Source: Scilla litardierei (taxonomy: Eukaryota > Streptophyta > Magnoliopsida > Asparagales > Asparagaceae). From it: a stretch of 64,000 bases of DNA. A model generated the notes under the pieces. The model was not told where the DNA came from, ran no database searches, and saw only the letters and a program-made list of their open reading frames with translations. The position numbers and the translations under genes are program-made. Below, piece by piece: positions 11,210-21,059 of the stretch; the first letter of the stretch is position 1; each line of letters opens with the position of its first letter. Location of the stretch: contig CM061138.1 in assembly GCA_030789695.1 (NCBI GenBank), forward strand, positions 17,432,214-17,496,213, read 5' to 3'.

Positions 11210-12384
11210 TTGCTCGAAGTTGGATTTTGGCCTCAGAATATGGTTGATTCTTGTTGAAACCCTAAAAATGTAGTGGTGGCATTAGTAATAGCGTATAACA
11301 TCGTATTTTACAAAGAAAAATACAAAAAAATTCTGCTCTTCGCATAAACGTGCTTCCTAGATAGGTACGTAATATTATTCACTCCAATTAACTGATATGC
11401 ACTGCTTTACGCTGATCTACGCCAATTTGCGCTGACAAGCGCTGCTTTGCGCTTCTAAATGTCACGTAAACCAGCGTTTACTAGCGTATTTCAACGTATT
11501 TTTCCGTATATTGATGCTCATTTCCAATTATGCTAGTATAGTGGTATGCACAACTCCAAGTCAGCGTATAACACCAATCAGCCAAATTATTTACCTACTA
11601 AGTCAGCCTTTAACATCTTATAACATCGTATTTTACAAAAAAATACAAAAACATGACGCTCATCGCATTATACTGCTTCCTAGATATGTACGTAGTATTA
11701 TCCCCTCAAATTAACTGATATGCACTCATATACACCAATTTGCGCTGACATGCGCTGCTTTGCGCTTCTAAATGTCGCGTAAACCAGCGTTTACTGGCGT
11801 ATTCCAACTTATTTTAACGTATATTGATGCTCATGTCCAATTATGCATGTTTAGTGTTATGAGCATCAATATCCTTTACATTTGCGAAGAATTTGAGTAG
11901 GATGAAGCCTTAAATTGATACCCAAAAAATCTTGTACAAAATCACAAAAAAATTCCAAAAAAATCGCTAATCACTTACCTCGTTCGATAATCAAAGAGGA
12001 GCTGTAGGCTTGGTACGACGGTGCTGTGAGTTCTGCTTGCGAGGGCTATGCCGAATGAGTTGGAGAAGCGGCGAATGGTTTGTGCGTTCGGTGGTTCGGA
12101 TCATTGCAGCTACGACATATGCGGTTGAAGCCGGGAAAAGAGGTGGAGGGATGGTTGGAGAGGACGACGATAGGAGGATTTATGGGTTTCGCAGGAAAGG
12201 TGGACGATTTAGGCGGCAAAATGGAGGAGAAAGACCACCGACCGCTTCGTTTTTCAAGGGGTTTTTTATTATTTTGACTGGGGGTATTTTCGTCACTATT
12301 TTTGTTCGGGTGTTATTCTAACAAAGTTTTTAAACATGATGGTAAAAATTAAAACCCAACTTTGACCGGGGGCATTTAGCCCAT
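11210..12384. repeat. MULE 5' leader with intron-like repeats and right terminal repeat
   Basis: Upstream of the transposase ATG a donor-like GAACGAG|GTAAGTGA (minus, near 11980) suggests a non-coding first exon and a leader intron. That intron contains two copies of a ~320-bp unit (about 11385-11540 and 11705-11850) sharing GCGCTGCTTTGCGCTTCTAA with the spacer repeats. The 103-residue plus frame at 12010-12321 has no recognisable domain and overlaps the presumed terminal repeat, so it is not called as a gene. Confidence 0.5.
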
Positions 12385-12422
12385 TTTCTCCTCTGCGATT
12401 GCCCTTCAAAGGCCGGAAGAAA

Positions 12423-12982
12423 ATGGCAACTAGGGTTGAAGAGAACAACAATACTCTCGAAGATCTCCTTCAGTGGGCAACAAAAATGGGCGTATCCGAT
12501 TCCCCAATCGATTCCCCTTCACCGTCTTCTTCTTCTTGCTTGGGCCGCTCTCTCTTCGTCAAAACATTTCCCAACGCCAGCGGGTAACAAATCCAATCCA
12601 ACACATGTTACCATTTAGTGCTTAAGTATTCCATCTACGATCTGGACCCAACAACTTCTTCATATTCCATCTTCATCTTCATTCTACATCAGTTTCACAC
12701 ATAAAAAAAAAAAAAATCAAAAACAACATCCATCCATCCAATCCAACCATATTCACTCATCTCTGTCTCTTCGATCCAGTTGCTCTGTTTTATTCGATTC
12801 TTAAACGACCCAGATTCCTTGCAAATTTTTGCAGATGGGGGCTGGCCGCCGCTCGCGACCTGAAGAAAGGGGAGCTGGTCCTTAGAGTCCCGAGAGCAGC
12901 GCTTCTGACTTCTGATAGCGTGCTTAGAGATGGAAAGATCGAAGCTTGTGTGACGAGGCATCCTTATCTTTCTCATACACAG
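12423..12982 (+). pseudogene. SDG40: SDG40-like SET-domain methyltransferase, first two exons only
   Basis: Exon 1 (12423-12583) starts MATRVEENNNTLEDLLQWAT and includes the CLGRSLFVKTFPNAS segment. Exon 2 (12835-12982) gives GWGLAAARDLKKGELVLRVP and ends at ACACAG|GTGTTT. Joined as S-G|W-G-L they match the start of plant SET-domain proteins of the Rubisco-methyltransferase-like SDG40 group, including the glycine-rich N-flank of the SET domain. The catalytic SET core, the later exons and the substrate-binding domain were not found downstream in this window. The right end of the MULE lies about 40 bp before the ATG, where the promoter or 5' UTR would be. The fragment is therefore probably a relic, unless the remaining exons lie beyond very large insertions. 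Confidence 0.65.
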
Positions 12983-13819
12983 GTGTTTCCTCCTGCTTTC
13001 TCCCTGTTTTGATGATTGTATCTTTTGCTATTGATTTGTAGGCTGCCCCGTACTGAGAAACAATCAAAATTGTGAAAACTTTTGGCTTTCTTTCTTTCTT
13101 TCTTTTTTGGCTGGAGAAAGCACAGACTTTGATGCTTCGCTCTTTTAAATAGGTTATTGTTAAGGACAAATTTTCATAATATGATGGAAATTAGAAATAA
13201 TCTTACAAACCGATTGCATTTAATTTAATTACAAGAACCGATCAAAATCTTTCCATGTCGGATTCCCGGACAAGTTCATGCGAAAAAACAACCAAGGTTG
13301 ACTACTCGGCCAAATTAAGCACCCTCCAAATGATTGTTGTTACCAACTCCGGACATTTCATTGTAGCAACCGTGTAAGAATTCCTAAAATGATCGAGGTT
13401 GGCAATTTCGGCCATTTTGATCCCAAATGACTGTGGTTGCTAACCCCGGATATTTTGTACCATTTCAAATTGGTGTGCGGGATCCGACGTGATGAACGGT
13501 TGTTCAGTATTTATAATTAAATTTAAATTTGGTCAGGTTTTAAAATTATTTCTATTTTTGTCCTATTTTGAAAAATTGTCATTTTATTAACTTTGAGCAT
13601 TTATTATTTCTTAGTAATTTTTAATTGGTCTGTTTGCTCATTTCTGTAGTAAATGGTGATTGGGGAGGGAGAGAATGGATATGAGAATTTCACTAAATAG
13701 GATCCTCGGAGAACTCAATATATAATGACCTATAACTATTTTATTTAGATTTATTGATGAATAATTAAAATGGTATCTTTGAGGTAATTTAAGTATGGTA
13801 AGACCTGCGTTAATTTGAA
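12983..13819. other. Non-coding; no feature recognised
   Basis: This begins as the intron after SDG40 exon 2. No SET-domain exon, tRNA or intact transposon gene can be read. Short repeated phrases such as GGTTG(C/A)TAAC / TGGTTGCTAACCCCGG (13330-13470) hint at decayed repeat DNA. Confidence 0.5.
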
Positions 13820-13839
13820 TTTATACTAGAAATAACCAG

Positions 13840-14730
13840 TGCACATAGTGCACACAGGATGTGGGACCTGCACGCAACTTAAAGGAGAGAGAAGAGTGGG
13901 TGGTTGTGTGGGTATCGTCTAGGTTAAAATGGAAAAGGCAGGGTTAAAGTGTAAAAAACACAGGGGGGTCAAAGTGAAAAAAAGACCAATGACAAATCCA
14001 TAAATGTCTGGAAGAGAAATGAGCATTTGGGTTATATGAAAAAGCAATGTCAAGCTTGCAAATAAGGGAAATGATGGGGAATCTACACACTGAATGCAGG
14101 ACATGCACACAACTGAAAAGGAGAGAGAAGTGTGGGGGGTGTGTAACCTGTGCACATAGTGCACATAGGCCCAAGAAAAAACTTGTACAGGATGTGGGAG
14201 CCGCATGCAAATGAAAAGGAGAGAAGTGTGGGTGTGTGTGGGTATCATCTTGGGGTAAAATGGGGAAAACCGATGTTAAAGTGTAAAAACGTGGTGTCAA
14301 AGTGAAAAAAGACTGATGACAAATCCGTAAATATGAGGAAGAGAAGTGCATTTGGATTATATGAAAAAGTAATGACATGCTTGCAAATAAGAGAAATGAG
14401 AGGGAAGCCCACACACATTGGATGCGTGACCCGCGCACAACTGAAAAGAGAGAAGAGCTTGTGTGGGTATCGTCTGGGGATTAAGGGGGAAAAGCAGGTG
14501 TTAAAGTGTAAAAACCACGGGGGGTCAAAGTGAAAAAAGACCGATGACAAATCCGTAAATACAGGAAAGAGTGAGAGGCATTTGTGTTTTATGAAAAAGT
14601 AGTGACAAGTTTGCAAATAAGGAGAATGATGATGGCTTTTTCTCGGGGTTCCACAATATCACCCCAAACCACACACACCCCCCAAGTGTGGGATAAATGT
14701 CAAATCATCCCCCTTATTTGTAATATAGAT
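13840..14730. repeat. Imperfect direct repeats of ~230-330 bp, 3-4 copies
   Basis: The phrases GACAAATCC(A/G)TAAAT (13990, 14318, 14545), GGTCAAAGTGAAAAAAGAC and GTGTGGGTATCRTCT recur in the same order with unequal spacing. They form a decayed tandem repeat inside the putative Helitron-like element. No coding role is seen. Confidence 0.65.
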
Positions 14731-15282
14731 ATTCTTTTGGTCCTTTCTTTAACATGCACATTGTTGATTGTATGTATAGGGAGCGCCTAAGTTTTAGTGG
14801 GGCCCATAAATAAACCCAAACCTATATCTTTAACGGTATAAGATATCAGGTAAGCCTTGAAAGAATTTGAACATCAAACCATCATCCGTAATGTTATGTG
14901 ATGAGAATTATAAGAACTTATAAAGTACCAAGGTGGATGGAAATAAGGCACTACAAAATCTATTTTATGCAAAATAATTGAATAATCACTAATTTGAAAA
15001 TAATCATTAAAATAGACCAATTTTGAGCCACGTAAGCTTTCATTCCTGAACCTGTTCGTGAAATATATTTTATCAAATTCAAAACCCAAGGATCGGAATC
15101 CCCCTTTTGTCAAACACTTAAATACAAAACCATGGGTTTAGAACCTTGTGTTTTTGATTAATTTTTCAGCGACACTGGTCCAAGGGATCATGCGTTAATA
15201 ACGTTGGGGAGCATATTTACTATATAAAACATGGATGTTTTTGAATGAGTTTGCTGATTAGGACACACACACACATACATAT

Positions 15283-15962
15283 ATGGGTGGGCATCGGGCA
15301 AACCTGATTTTTTTTGGAAAACCTGAATCCGAATCCGATTAATTTGGATGGGAAAAAAAATTCCGCTTTCCGATTCCGACTTATCGGACCTGGACTAATT
15401 AATTCCGATTTTTCAATCGGTAGAAAATACCCGACTTGAACCCGATTCCGATATAGAACAAACGGCCCCCACAATGCAATTCCGATTCCAATGCAGCATG
15501 GGGCTCTGCGACAGCAAGTTTTGGAAGGCGACACCCAAAAGGATATTATAAACTACATACTGATGTCCTGTGTGGCCGGTGTGGGACCATATGAGGGATG
15601 AGGGAAGTTGGGCCTTGGAGCAAGAAAAGCATGAATAGTCCCACATCAGTTAGTTGGGGAATAATTGGGTGTTTTAAATTGGTTTCTTTGGAAGCACTTG
15701 CCAAAACAAGCGCAACCGAGGACCATGTGCCATCTACTGTGAAATGTTGTGGACCACGTGATATTGCACGCCATGAAATATTATTCGGATTCGGGTCGGA
15801 TTGTGACTTCGAAGTTTAATTCCGATTCCGACCCGATTAAAAATCGGTTGTTACTTTTTGCTCCGGATCTGATTCTGAATCCGATTTGTCTGAATATTTG
15901 GAATCGGATTCGGGTCCGAACCCGGGTTTGGAAACGGAACCGGGTTTTTTGCCCAGCCCTAT
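15283..15962. mobile_element. hAT-type MITE with GGATTCGG-rich interior
   Basis: The termini GGGTGGGCATCGGGCA (left) and TTTTGCCCAGCCCTA (right) are inverted copies of the TAGGGNTGGGCA-type ends common in plant hAT elements. The interior is made of alternating CCGATTCCGA / TCGGATTCGG words. A candidate 8-bp duplication ATACATAT (15275-15282 and 15963-15970) exists, but it lies in simple AT-rich sequence and cannot be trusted. No transposase is present. Confidence 0.55.
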
Positions 15963-16614
15963 ATACATATATGAATATGATTGAGATTGATTCTTGAATA
16001 ATCAATAGCTGGAATTAAAAGGTTTGAATTTTTTGGAGGGAAAATCATAAGGTTTTGGGGAAGAAATGATATAGAGATTGGATGGGAAGGATGGTGGCGT
16101 CAGTGAAGGGGAGAGAGGGTGTGGGTGTATGTGTGGATTTGGATGAATTTATAACATGATGAGAGAATTATTATGGGCACATGAATTTATGACATGCATG
16201 AATTTAGATGTGTGTGAATTTATATTTGTATGTGAATATATATGGCATAGAATGGGTGGGTGGTGAGGCTCGTGCCCTATATGCACAAAAATTACTAGTG
16301 TTTTAATATTTTTTAAAAAGAATATTTATTTATATATATAACTTCACCTCATGTAATCAAAAATTCCAAAGCTTATATGATTTTATTGTTTGATTAATCA
16401 TCTCTCTATACTAGACACATTTTGCGTGCAACTGACTTTTAAAAATAAAAATAATAAAAATAAAGAAAAAAATCGACGGACATTGGAGAGCACATGTTGT
16501 GATTATTCAGTTGATAGGTACATGGTAAAAATAACTTTATTGTATGTTTTAAATAATTAGATTTTTCTGTTAAATAATTAGACATTTTTTCAAATTTTAT
16601 TATCTACATTCTAG

Positions 16615-16810
16615 ACCATGATATTAATATCATGGTTTTAGGTTTCGGCCGAAACCACTCGGTTTCGGCCGTTTCGGATCGGTCTCGGAGGGGACCGATC
16701 CGAAACTTCCCTATAAATCTCGGTATCGGCCAGTTTCGGCCGAAACTGGCCGAAATCGGGCAGTTTCGGCCGAAACTGGCCGAAATTCGAACAGTTTCAG
16801 CCGAAACTGA
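16615..16810. repeat. Palindrome plus TTTCGGCCGAAA-rich block
   Basis: A perfect 22-bp palindrome (16615-16636, centre TATTAATA) is followed by repeated TTTCGGCCGAAA and CGGTTTCGGCCG words, so nearly every stretch of this ~200 bp can pair with its neighbour. It resembles the word-based repeats at 15283, 21060 and 31800 but uses its own word. The ends of a mobile element could not be fixed. Confidence 0.55.
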
Positions 16811-16835
16811 ACTTAGAAAAGTTTTTAAAAAAGGA

Positions 16836-16985
16836 AAAAAGTTGAAGAGGAAGAGAAAGAAGAGAAAGAGAAAGAGAAAGAGAAAGAGGAGAGAGAGAGA
16901 GGAACATTCTCCAGCAACATAAAAGGCAACATCATTCAAAAAAAAGAAGAAGAAAAAGAAGAGGAAGAAGAAGAAGAAGAGGAGG
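16836..16985. repeat. GA-rich microsatellite (AGAGAA / AAGAAG)
   Basis: A purine tract of GAAAGAGAAAGAG and GAAGAAGAGGAAG units runs for about 150 bp. Overlapping lysine/glutamate/arginine-only frames across it are artefacts of composition. Confidence 0.85.
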
Positions 16986-17122
16986 TGGGAAACTTACCTG
17001 AGTTTTCCTCCGGCCACTCCAAAAAATTTCAGAAGCTTTTTCGCCCGCCGCCAAGAAGGGAGAGGGAGGGGAACTTTAGGTTTAGGGAGCTGAACGTGGG
17101 CTCACGTGGGTGTACTCTGGAG

Positions 17123-17256
17123 GGCTACTACTCACATTACACACTTTACCAAACATAGTTAATTTATTTACAAGTTAGCCATTGTCTTTTACAATCTAAT
17201 GGGAAACTTGTAAATAAATAACATGTTTTGCAAAATGTGTAAGGTGAGTAGTAGGC
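17123..17256. mobile_element. Foldback MITE, ~134 bp
   Basis: The left arm GGCTACTACTCACATTACAC pairs with the right arm GTGTAAGGTGAGTAGTAGGC, and the inner arms TTATTTACAAGTT / AACTTGTAAATAA extend the stem toward the centre. This is the usual structure of a miniature inverted-repeat transposon. No coding sequence is present and the superfamily was not assigned. Confidence 0.7.
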
Positions 17257-17689
17257 TGGCAGCGGTAGCTCTGTCATTTAGCTAGCATGTATTTCCCCCT
17301 TTCTTCCTGCATGGTCTAGTTCAAAAAAATATTTCAACGGTTAGTTCAAAAAATTAACCCAAATAGCAAAATGTATAATGCGAGTAGCAACTAAAGTTTC
17401 GATGAAGATTCCAAATGTAACACAAATATTTGAAAACACACTATTTGAGCACAAAACAGCAATTAACGAAGTATTTCTGCACATTTTATATTTTTCCTAG
17501 CTTGGTCTCGATCTCACGATTCCAACGACTATTTATTTGTATTTTTCTGAGATCTGTGCTAATTACTGTGTATTTTTGAATGCAGAATACAGTTTAAATA
17601 GAGAAATACAGCCTAAATACTCTTATACGGACACGTGGCAGCATCTCACGCGTAGGAGATCGATCGGACGGCCGCTGCATTGCGGGCGA

Positions 17690-18100
17690 CGTGGTCATTT
17701 CGTGACCGCCAGATCCAGATCCGACGGCCCAAGATCGCGGCCTGATTCAAAATCAACTTCAGCTAAAATGCGGTGACGTGGCTATTTCTCATCCGTTGAT
17801 CACCAATCCAACGGCTCATTTTAACCCTGCAACTCGCAAGCAGAAGAAGCAACGTGGCATGTTTGACACCGTTGGATTTCGATCCAACGGTTGCCATTAT
17901 CCCCAAACGCAGCGGATGCTGAGCGTAGAAGCAGGCGATTTGGATCCGTCCGATCTCAATCCTACAGACGAGATTCACCCCGACTCGGATGCTGATTGGA
18001 TGCGGGCGGGCGCGAAAATTAAGTGACACGCGTCGCGCTGTGGAGCGATCCCGCTAGGATCGACGGCCGTGGATTGATCCGCTTTAGATGAGCGGATAGG
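17690..18100. repeat. Cluster of short palindromes in the LTR, copy 1
   Basis: Several self-complementary words lie within 400 bp: GGTCATTTCGTGACC; CCGTTGAT...ATCCAACGG; a perfect 9-bp stem CCGTTGGAT / ATCCAACGG with a TTCG loop (17869-17890); and ATCCGCT / AGCGGAT (18077-18097). One further stem, CGTCCG / CGGACG, is intact only in the second copy because copy 1 reads CAGACG. The role is unknown. Confidence 0.7.
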
Positions 18101-18562
18101 ATTGATTCGGGTGCGGGTTTTTGAACCCGATAGCACAGTAAACCCGCAATGATTTATATTTAAGCGTATTTAGGGGTTTTTGAGCGTATTCAAGCAGATT
18201 GGGGCGTATTTTGGGCGTATTGGAGGCTCTAGAAGCCGTATTCTCCCCCTGAAAAATTCTGTAAAATTCCAGAGGCTTGTTTTATTATTTTCAGAGAGTT
18301 TGAAGTCTTTTCAAGGAGAATTGGTGATATTTTCTTCAACTTCTATCCCGTATTTTGGTGTTTTCTATTGCATTTTGCTATGAACTTGAAGTATTTTGTT
18401 ATGAAACTTGTTTATTATTGCACGATGAGTAGCTAGAACTTATTTGTGCATGGTATGGAGTAGTTAGGGGATATTATTCGTGTTTATTTGGTTGGAATTC
18501 CTTGTGCTAAATCGTTTAACGTCGCTAAAATTGTAATCGTTGTTCGTAAATCGACTTTTTTA

Positions 18563-18819
18563 GATTCCAAAAGAATTAATTTAGTTGATGATCGCCCCAA
18601 AAGGGTGAGATTTGATCTCCCCAAAAGGGAGTTTTATACCGTAGTTTTGATCTCTCCAAAAGAGAGTTTCATATCGTATTATAGCTTTAGCGACGATCTT
18701 TTTGAATATCGTGTTTGAACCCCCAAAAGGGCATCTTCCGATGAATTGCTCCCAAAAGGAGAATTCATTGAGTTATATTGGATATTTTTCCCGGTGAATT
18801 GCTCTCAAAAAGAGAATTC
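18563..18819. repeat. Array of seven CAAAA-loop hairpins, copy 1
   Basis: Seven short inverted repeats share the loop CAAAA but have different stems: ATTC/GAAT, CGCCC/GGGTG, CTCCC/GGGAG, CTCTC/GAGAG, CCC/GGG, CTCC/GGAG and CTCT/AGAG. The last two are extended by TGAATT/AATTCA. Bases on the two sides of each stem change together while the loop stays constant, which suggests selection for, or copying of, a folded unit. Confidence 0.8.
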
Positions 18820-19110
18820 AGTGTGATATATTCATCAACCAAATTAATACGAATTGTTGATCTTAACGAACCCATACCATGTGCAAACTTTTTATAGGCA
18901 TTTTCATACACGATTTTCTATGTTTATTTTGTTCACGTGTTCACATCACCATCACCGTCACCATTTGTGAAGTGGTTAGTTTCTTTTCGTAGGATTTCTA
19001 TTTGATTTGAATTGTGGTTGCAACAGATTTCTTCCCGTGGATTCGACATCTGGACTCCCAGATTTTACTACTTGTACGGACTCTTGCGCTTGAGAGAGAG
19101 CACCTTTTCG

Positions 19111-20665
19111 GAGCCCACCAATGGAGGCCCGAGGGGAGCTGGCCGGGAGGCGATGGTGCTGGGAGGACCGTAGCCCGCGACCCGTCGAATCCTCGACCTG
19201 AGGAAGGAGCCCCGCCAGGCGACCGTCGAGCTACTCCCCGGGGCCGGAGGACCGTCGGCGGCCGAGGCGCGACCGAAGCCAGACCCCCGAATGGCGGAGA
19301 GGGGATGCACCCGATCACCCTACCTATCCGGAGGAGGCCACGCCGCTTGCACGGTGGATTACGTCTGCTCCGAGACCCGTAAGGTTCAACCCCCCCACTT
19401 GGCCACATACAACGGAAGAGGGACCCCCTCACGCACGTGCAGCAGTACCGGGGGCAATGGAGGGGCAGGATGTGGATGAGGCGTTCCTATGCCGGCATTT
19501 CTCCCAAAGCCTGAGGGACACCGCGTTGGACTGGTACTTTGGCTTGCCCACGAGATCCGTTGGGAGCTTTGGCGAACTGTCCCACAAGTTCTGCCAAGAG
19601 TTTCGGGCCGGGCGGACGAAAAAGAAGCCCTTAGACTATCTCAGCGCGATAGTCCAAGGGGAGGGGGAGACAACGGGCAGATACCTCCGCTGCTTTTAGG
19701 ATGAGAGACGGGTGGTGGTGACATGTGGCGACGAGGTGCTTATGTTGGCCTTCAAGACAGGGCTGCGGACTCGGAGCCTCCACAAATCCCTGCTCCGGGA
19801 TCTGCCGGCCGACTATGAGGCGTTGGTTGCTATGGCGGAGAGGCATGCATTGGCCGAAGAGACTCTCGGCACAAAGGCCCTATTCCCCCCGGCGAAGCCG
19901 CTCCCGGGCGAGCACCGGCCTCACCCTCGGCCGAGGCTGGAAGAGGGGCGCCGAGGTCGCGACCGGTTAACCCAACCGAGGCACGAACCGGTGTTGCAAC
20001 GCTCGAAAGACCGCCTCGGCCCGGCACGCGAGTTCGCCCCGGCCCGAGACGCCACCCGAGCCCTCCCGGGACAGGAAGGCCCCCTGCGGGCGCACTACAC
20101 GCGGCTCAACGCCCCGATGATGGAGGTTTTGGCCGCGGCAACGAGGGCCGGGTTACTGCCGGAGCCTCCCCGGAAGATGAGGTCGGATCCGGCGAAGCAG
20201 GATCTCCGGAGGTATTGCCGATATCACCGTGACCACGGTCACGATACCGACCGTTGTTACACTCTTAAGAGAGAGATCGAGCGGCTGATCCAGGCGGGCC
20301 ACTTGGGAAATTTCGTGGCGGACAGGCGGGCAGCAGAAGGAGAGAGAGCCCCCCGGAGGGGCGGGGGCCAGAACCGCCGGCGGACCGCGATCGGGGGGAG
20401 CCACGCCCCCCCGGGGCGATCATGCGAATTGAGATGATAAGTGGGGGGCCGTCCCCAGCGGGGACGTCGCCCGCGATCCCTGGGGCCGGTGCCCGGCAGG
20501 TGATGGTGGCAGGCGCCGGCCGCCGGCCGAAGCGGAGAAGGACACACCGACCCCCTATCACCTTTACCGAGGAAGACCGGCAGGAGGTGGGGGTGCCAGA
20601 GCAATGACGCCCTCGTCGTCGAGGCTCGGATCGGGGCGGTTGCCGTCGGGATAGTGGACTCTATT
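19111..20665 (+). pseudogene. Tat-like Ty3/gypsy gag-protease fragment, copy 1
   Basis: The frame at 19457-19699 encodes the retrotransposon gag core (LCRHFSQSLRDTALDWYFGL). After a TAG at 19697-19699 the same frame continues to 20437 with CRYHRDHGHDTDRCYTLKRE, a segment typical of Tat-lineage Gag. Downstream NDALVVEARIGAVAVGIVDS (about 20608-20666) resembles the start of the Tat protease up to its active-site region, where the element breaks off. Relative to copy 2, copy 1 lacks one G before 19457 and has the TAG (CAG in copy 2). Both copies share an earlier 1-nt loss near 19423/59445. No reverse transcriptase or second LTR follows, so the element is dead. Confidence 0.75.
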
Positions 20666-21059
20666 TCTTTGATGCGAGTTGACTTGCAGGTTAATTCATT
20701 GTTTGCATATGACAGTTTTATTAATTTCGAAGCAGATTATCTTTTAAATTTTTTTGACAAACAGTAGGATGAATTTTGCTTATCAAGGAATATGATTATT
20801 GACTTGTACATATTCTTTTGTTTAAAAAGGAAAAATTAGCATGTTTACATCATTTTTGTGACACCACACGTTAATATTCCACATGGGACATCTACACAAG
20901 AAATGGGTTTGTTTTGCATGAAATTAAAAAAATAAAATAAAATTAAACTGGTAGTTTTTTCCCTCGGAGGAATCATAAAAAAACTCTGTAGTTAAGCATG
21001 CTTTAGTTATAATGGTACTTGCACGGGTGACCGACAAGGAGGTGTTTGCATAGCACATG

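Larger units (their letters stand above)
3182..12384. mobile_element. Mutator-like element (MULE) with Ulp1-type protease and transposase
   Basis: The block carries a C48 (Ulp1-like) peptidase gene on plus (4267-7405) and a MULE transposase on minus (8174-11209), arranged tail to tail. MULEs that carry Ulp1-like domains are known in plants. The right end reads, on minus, GGGCTAAATGCCCCCGGTCA from about 12382, which looks like a MULE terminal inverted repeat and lies about 40 bp before the SDG40 start codon. The left terminus is not seen and probably lies beyond the LTR at 1-3181, which would then be an insertion into the MULE. Both genes carry stops, so this copy is not autonomous. Confidence 0.75.
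13820..16298 (+). mobile_element. Possible non-autonomous Helitron-like (or TIR) element
   Basis: The right end has a short hairpin (GTGCCCTATATGCAC) followed eight bases later by CTAG and then T, as at Helitron 3' termini. The left end, TATACTAGAAATAACC followed by GTGCACATAGTGCAC, resembles Helitron 5' ends but lacks the usual leading TC. The two ends are also imperfect inverted copies of each other (ACTAG then GTGCANATAG.GCAC), so a TIR element is an alternative. No Rep/helicase coding sequence is present. Confidence 0.35.
17432..19110 (+). mobile_element. LTR fragment (Athila-like), copy 1, 5' truncated
   Basis: This corresponds to the LTR at 57339-59132 minus its first ~115 bp. It includes the phrase CCCGTGGATTCGACATCTGG followed by a CTTGCGCTTGAG segment, which resembles sequence near the 3' part of Athila-type plant LTRs, before switching to Tat-like gag sequence around 19110. 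No primer-binding site can be recognised at that switch. The LTR is unusually rich in hairpins (see separate entries). Confidence 0.55.

Noticed and set aside
14245..14790. Frames that look like short membrane proteins
   Set aside because: They follow imperfect direct repeats of a non-coding element and have no conserved motif.
20640..20780. Missing AGO exon (encoding the segment before DMSSTAF) directly after the gag relic
   Set aside because: The translation continues the Tat protease (ALVVEARIGAVAVG) and then reads unrelated residues. No match to the expected AGO1 segment.
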